64,000 bases of DNA, taken from the NCBI GenBank assembly GCA_019925795.1, contig CM034311.1:42077472-42141471 (forward strand), written 5' to 3'. The stretch's first letter is position 1, and every line of letters starts with the position of its first letter. Made by a program: the position numbers and the translations under genes. Shown in pieces: positions 59,400-64,000 of this stretch. Under the pieces are notes generated by a model. It worked only from the letters and a program-made list of their open reading frames with translations, was not told the DNA's origin and did no database searches. Origin of the DNA: Dendrobium chrysotoxum. Lineage: Eukaryota > Streptophyta > Magnoliopsida > Asparagales > Orchidaceae.

Positions 59400-59428
59400 T
59401 AAGTTCTGTTAGGAACAACTTTTTGATC

Positions 59429-61525
59429 AAAAGCAAATCAATTTAGGTTAGATTTTACGGGCTAGGGCTCCCCCCATGGTGGCGCCGGCTCTCTCGGTGG
59501 TGTTAAAGGGAAGTTCTATCTTCTTCTTCTGGTGGTTTTCTCTGGTTTTTTATTTTGTTTTCGCTTTGCCCATCTCCAGCGCTTGCCCGGCATGGTGCCG
59601 AATCGCTTGTGCGACCCTGGCTTTTTAGAGGGTCCGGTTAAATCGCGTTCATTTTTGGAAGCGCTTTTTGGGTCTTCCTCTGATGTAACTTTCCTTGAAC
59701 TTAAGATGACCTCCTTTCGTGGTTTGCCTTCTCTGTGGATTTTGGAACAGAAAATCCGAGCTTTGGCTATTCCGTTTCAGTTTTCGTTAGTGGGTTTCTT
59801 CCCCTTGAAGCATCCCTCTCTTGAATCCATTTAGAGATTCTTATTTAATCTTAAGCTTAATGGCGAAGTATCGGTCACCCTGCTTGCTCCGTAGCATATC
59901 TTGATCAAACTGGCTAATGATCTTGATTACTGTTGGGTTTTTTGCCATAAATCTTACCTAGTGTATAATTGTTTCATGAAATTTACCAAATGGTCTCCTC
60001 TATTTGATGTTGATGTTGATGTTGAATCTCTAGTGATCCCGATTTGGGTTTCTTTTCTGTATCTTCGTCCTTATCTCTATTCCCCCCGTATTCTTCACGG
60101 TTTGGGTTCAATTTTTGGCAGACCTTTGAAGATTGACTCGGCCACTTCTGTTGGTTCTAGGCCTTCTGTGGCTCGTGTGCTGGTGGAGCTTGATATCACT
60201 AAATCATGCCCGAAAGAATTTCCCCCTTTTTGTGCTTCTTGTAACTATATCGGATATGTGGTGGATCATTATCGTCCTTACCTCTCTTCTGATCCGCCTA
60301 ATGTTAACCTTGTTGTTTGTAAACCTATTTTGAATCCTTCTACTCCCCCTCTTTGTCCCCTGATGTGCCTATTCTCGTTGGAGTGGAGAATGCTGATGTT
60401 GCATTTGATAGAACTTTGGAGTTGAGTCTAGCTGATATTGTAGTTGGGAGTGGTGATGATTTTTTGGGGGATAATACTATTCTTCTTAATTCTAATTTAG
60501 CTCCTATTGTTTCTGTTGTGGTGGAGAAGGAACCTGGTTCTTTGGTTCTTCCTTTGAACGCTATTTGTGTTGGTGAGGAAGGAAATTTGATCGAAAATAA
60601 TTGTGGTATTAACCTTAAAGCTAGTCTTTCGTGTGCGGATGCTATGGCTGATTTGAATGATTTGTTTGTGGGTGTGGATTCCGGGGATGGTGAGCCTTCT
60701 GGCTTACCTGATTCGCCAATCCATGCGTTAGTTGTTTGTGATGGGTCTTCTCCTTTGGAGTCTGTAGCCCGGGATGTTGCTTCTCCGTCAATTAATTTGG
60801 TTTCAAATTTACCTTTTAATGTCGAGTCTGAATTATCTCCTATTGCTAATGCTTCAGAGGAAAATGCCGTGTATGTTAATATTCCTATTTCAGTTATGTT
60901 TAACGAAGAATTGAAAGCTCATGTGGCCCGATCTGTGAATAACTCTATCTTGGTTCAATCTGATTGGCTAGATTTGGATGAGTCCCTTTCTACGCCTTGT
61001 GTGGGGGAGGAAGAGGATTTTGGTGACCATGTTAATGATGATATTTATAGTTTCATGGTGGAGTGTGTTGTTGATCAAGCTGTTCTCAATGGCGGTGGCA
61101 AAAGGTGTAAAAATAAATCTAAGAAGAAATAAGCTTTGGATTTCTCTCTTGCTTTTGATGCAGTGGGCTTTGTTGGCGTATTGGATGATGATGAGGTGGC
61201 TCCCTACTTTTCCCCTTGTTGACCGGGCTTGTTGGCAACCTTGGCGGTTTGCCCTTTTGCTTGGTGGTTGCATGTGTGGGTTCTTAGCTGTTTTGGTTTT
61301 GAGTGGCTGTCACCTAAGGATGGTCCGTGCTGGATGCGAGGTGGTTGCAGGGGGCTACCACTCCTGAGTCCGTTTTGGTTCCTTTTCCTGCTTTGTGTGT
61401 CTGCTTTTTTGAGTCTGCTTTCATGTCCTGTTATATGATGTATTGTCGCCTTGGCTATTATTGGATTCATCTTGTACTTTCCTTATCCTTATTGAAATAA
61501 AATTGGTTTCTTTTGAAAAAAAAAA
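59429..61525 (+). mobile_element. ORF1-only L1-type LINE ('half-LINE') with 18-bp target duplication
   Basis: The flanks AGGAACAACTTTTTGATC (59411-59428) and AGGAACAGCTTTTTGATC (61526-61543) match at 17 of 18 bases, and a poly-A run precedes the right one, the marks of LINE-mediated insertion. Between them lies a 5' leader, an ORF1 with a DUF4283 domain, and a 3' UTR of about 390 bp. No endonuclease or reverse-transcriptase ORF is present. Base composition is clearly higher in G/C than its neighbours. Confidence 0.85.
59532..61132 (+). pseudogene. LINE ORF1 protein (DUF4283, degenerate zinc knuckle)
   Basis: The first frame runs from 59532 and carries SFRGLPSLWILEQKIRALAI and FSLVGFFPLKHPSLESI, the start of DUF4283. 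After TAG codons at about 59832 and 59873 the same frame continues with WVFCHKSYLVYNCFMKFTKW, IPIWVSFLYLRP and LGSIFGRPLKID to FCASCNYIGY, a knuckle with lost metal ligands. A one-base frame change near 60350 leads into an acidic tail (60353-61132) ending KNKSKKK. In L1-type elements ORF1 binds the element RNA. Confidence 0.8.
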
Positions 61526-61710
61526 AGGAACAGCTTTTTGATCGCTTTCATGATAAGAAAAGTAGTTATAAAAAAACAATGTGTGTTTGAAAAACAGTTG
61601 TTCACTTCTTTATCAAATTTTAAACTTTAAAAGGCTCTTTTTGAATAAAAAAAATAATTTTGAGACTGCTTAAAAAAGGAGTTTTAAAAAGCAAAAATAC
61701 AAAAACTTTA

Positions 61711-61912
61711 GATATGTTCAGGATGAAAGTAGCTTTTTGTAAAAGTGATTGTAAAGTTGTTATGGAAAAAATAAATTTTTTTGAAAGTCGATATTATAAG
61801 TAGCTTCTATCATAAAAAAATTTTAATGGTAAAAAAATTAGTAGCCAAATAGAAAAATTATGATTATGATCTTAAAATTAAAACAGTGAGAAGGTTATTC
61901 CAAAGAAACCCT
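61711..61912. mobile_element. Tourist-like MITE, ~200-bp class
   Basis: 'gatatgttcaggatgaaagtagc' at the left and 'aggttattccaaagaaaccc' at the right, with TTA and TAA flanks. Internal blocks match 48051-48252. Confidence 0.55.
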
Positions 61913-63249
61913 TAAGTTGACCAAAACAAATTCTTAATCTCTCTCATAACTATTGAGCCACAGATTTTTCCACGGCACTCAATTTCTCATAAATAATAAA
62001 AGAGATGCACCTAATAATAATTGGGTGTTTATAAGTAAATCATGGACATCATCATCATCATCATCTTCTAGTTGCAGGCTTCCAGCAAAAGGTCACAGAG
62101 ACAAACGTGTAGCCAGCTGCGTGTCATTCTCTCTTATTAATACACAATAGTAATTAACTAGACCAATCAAATAGCAACCATACATGCAAACACACAAATG
62201 TAAGACTTCGACATATCTTATCAAATTCTATGGATCTCTGTCTCTCGTTCTTGTTCCTTCAAAATTAATTTGAGAAGGAAAAAAAAGCCTATAAACAGGG
62301 AAAGAAGACCAAACCAGCATTCAGGCATTGAAACCTTCATTTATTATCAGTCAGACCAACATCAGCATGACAGTACTTCCTCCCTCTTTCCCCATTCCCT
62401 CCCATCTCTCTCCCCCTCCACTTTGCTCCTTCCCTTTTAACCTATATACACATCCCTTTTGTCTCTTCTATCATCGATCTCTCTCCCTCTCTCTCTCTCT
62501 ATCTTTCTCTTTCTCTCTCTCTCTCTCATTACACTGTTTGACACCATCCTTTCACCAGTAGTAGCTTGTTCAAAAATGGCAATGATTCTCACACCGTTAA
62601 TATATTGTCAACATGTATTTTTATGAGTCGTTTGTATGAGGAGATGTTGGCCTAACAATTCTCTTCCTTTATGCAGAAATTATATAAAAAATATATTGAT
62701 TTGAATGATAAAGAAGTACTTTATTATGGACCAACTTACATAGCTCAAACTAAGTTTTCATGTGCTTGCAGTATATTAATAAAAAATATTTTTTCATGTT
62801 AACATCCATCAAGAGAATATTAATGAAAGTTAGTACATAAGTTGTAAGCAAATCATAATTTTTGGAGCTATGAATGGGATAAATAATATTATAAGAACTT
62901 ATAAAAGTTCTAAAAAAGAGCTTCATATTTTATTTTAAAATTGTATTTTTATGAATTTAAATACTCATTAGTTAATGATAGAGATGATGAATATGAATCT
63001 CGTTATAAGAATGATCGATCGATAAAAAAGAAATTCCTTACAAATATTAACTAAATAATCTTTATATAAGTATTTTTATCTCTTTTGATAACATATTTTC
63101 TTTTGAGGAATATTTCCCACACCAAAGAGTTAAAACCATTTCAACAAATGTGTGAGCATCAATAAGAAGTATTTCTTTTATATGAAAATGCTATAAAAAA
63201 CGTGTCGAATCTATGTCTAGTGAAAGAAGAGCCGTTCTATATATTTCCT
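61913..63249. other. intergenic and upstream region of the WOX gene
   Basis: A short (ATC)n at about 62048-62066 and a CT-rich tract 62370-62527 with a (CT)n core. No gene is supported; the CT tract may belong to an unseen transcript or to the WOX promoter. Confidence 0.4.
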
Positions 63250-63256
63250 TATATAA
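63250..63256 (+). promoter_or_regulatory. candidate TATA box of the WOX3-type gene
   Basis: TATATAA about 95 bases before the ATG, giving a plausible leader of about 65 bases. An alternative, CTATAAAAAA, lies at about 63190. Confidence 0.45.
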
Positions 63257-63350
63257 CTATACACTCAACATAAACTCAAAAGCCAAACTTAGAAGAGTGA
63301 GAAAGAAGACAAATACCCAAAGAGAAGAAAGAGTGCTTAGAGAGGCAAAA

Positions 63351-63731
63351 ATGCCACAGGTTCCATCAACAAGATGGTGTCCAACACCAGAGCAACTAAT
63401 GATACTTGAAGAAATGTACAGAACTGGAGTAAGGACTCCAAATGCTTCTCAGATTCAGCAGATCACTTCACATCTCTCTTACTATGGAAAAATAGAAGGC
63501 AAGAATGTCTTCTACTGGTTTCAGAACCACAAAGCTAGAGAGAGACAGAAACTTAGGAGAAGGCTTACCAAGCAGCAGCAGCAGCAGCAGCAACAGTCTA
63601 TGCCGCCATTTTCTCAACATCCTTTTCACTTTCATAACTTGGAGGATGCTAATTCTCTTCCTCTTCCTGATGATTCTTCTCAGTTGTTCTATGGACACCA
63701 GATGCATCCTCAGTTTCTTCAACATGTATAG
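63351..63731 (+). CDS. WOX3: WUSCHEL-related homeobox protein, WOX3/PRESSED FLOWER type, first exon
   Basis: A homeodomain transcription factor. In other plants WOX3 genes act redundantly with WOX1-type genes in growth of leaf and flower organ margins. The start is at MPQVPSTRWC, because WOX3 proteins begin just before STRWCPTPEQ; the in-frame upstream ATG at 63213 would add a basic, unmatched stretch. The WUS-type homeodomain spans residues about 6-70, with QLMILEEMYRTGVRTPN, the extra loop residues YYGKIEGKN, and recognition-helix residues NVFYWFQNHKARERQ. It is followed by a run of eight Gln (75-82) and a His/Pro-rich stretch. The frame stops at 63731 after 126 residues, without the conserved C-terminal WUS box. 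A donor GTATAG at 63726 suggests that exon 1 ends there and the rest lies beyond the window. Confidence 0.92.
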   Translation: MPQVPSTRWCPTPEQLMILEEMYRTGVRTPNASQIQQITSHLSYYGKIEGKNVFYWFQNHKARERQKLRRRLTKQQQQQQQQSMPPFSQHPFHFHNLEDANSLPLPDDSSQLFYGHQMHPQFLQHV

Positions 63732-64000
63732 TACTACTCTCCTGTTACTTCTTTATTCCTTGTTTTTTTGCTAGGAAAACATCAATGCAGGCTTATATAT
63801 ATGAGGTATACGTGACTGCTCTAACTTAGGGTTTTGCTTGAAAGTATGTGTTTTTGAAGAGCAACTTAATTTTTGAAATTTTAATTTCTAGCTAGGGTTT
63901 TGTGTTATAAAATTAGGGAGAGAGCATGTTGCTCATATATAGGTAGACTACCAAGTTAGACCTCCTTGCCCTATAATTCTACTATGCATGAAACTAAGTA
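63726..64000 (+). other. probable WOX3 intron 1 start
   Basis: AT-rich, T-tract-containing sequence with several 'tag'/'cag' sites but no reading frame encoding a WUS box (Thr-Leu-x-Leu-Phe-Pro). The intron most likely continues past the window end. Confidence 0.5.

Noticed and set aside
59968..61470. Antisense and alternative-frame ORFs in the LINE
   Set aside because: Shadows of the ORF1 frames; only the frames carrying DUF4283 blocks and the acidic tail are supported.
1..64000. CRISPR arrays, bacterial operons, riboswitches, tRNA or rRNA genes
   Set aside because: None seen. The tRNA-like boxes at 22.7 and 27.4 kb belong to SINEs, and the regular repeats are minisatellites or MITEs, not spacer arrays.

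Overview
This is a nuclear plant DNA window. The evidence is split genes with GT-AG introns, a plant kinesin-5, a WUSCHEL-related homeobox (WOX3-type) gene, an endogenous pararetrovirus fragment, and dense plant transposons: Copia and Gypsy LTR elements, RTE- and L1-type LINEs, tRNA-derived SINEs, and Tourist, Mutator and hAT MITEs. Base composition is AT-rich. The WOX protein starts MPQ, as in several monocot WOX3 proteins, which hints weakly at a monocot. The species cannot be named from this sequence.

Layout. 1-5.6 kb holds a 1.06-kb host repeat present twice in direct orientation around a badnavirus-like pararetrovirus remnant with a large internal deletion. 5.6-12.5 kb is old non-coding repeat DNA, with W-box-like TTGAC clusters and a palindromic ATCGTAC/GTACGAT block. 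13.7-15.5 kb holds a Harbinger-like MITE and the 3' exons of a DUF1218-type membrane protein gene (minus strand) that abut an RTE LINE. 16-23.3 kb holds two solo Copia LTRs of one family, which differ in size because of an internal minisatellite, plus nested MULE, hAT-like, SINE and MITE insertions. 23.3-28 kb is mostly unassignable AT-rich DNA.

29.2-43.9 kb holds one kinesin-5 gene in 22 coding exons. Its 6.6-kb intron 11 carries RTE LINE pieces, a gag-only Gypsy element and a 500-base assembly gap. The reading frame is broken by nine small indels, mostly single bases in short homopolymers, while almost all splice sites and the whole protein are otherwise conserved. That pattern suggests sequencing error rather than gene death.

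44-61.9 kb is transposon-rich: Tourist MITEs, a MULE-MITE with a perfect 9-bp target duplication, a gag-only Copia element joined to an inverted LTR element, an extremely GC-rich tract, hAT MITEs, and an ORF1-only LINE with an 18-bp target duplication. The window ends with the first exon of a WOX3/PRESSED FLOWER-type gene at 63.35 kb.

Functionally, only the kinesin-5 (spindle bipolarity in dividing cells) and the WOX3 gene (lateral organ margin growth) look like working host genes. The DUF1218 gene is incomplete here. A recurring theme is non-autonomous elements that keep only the gag or ORF1 part: two LTR elements and one LINE.
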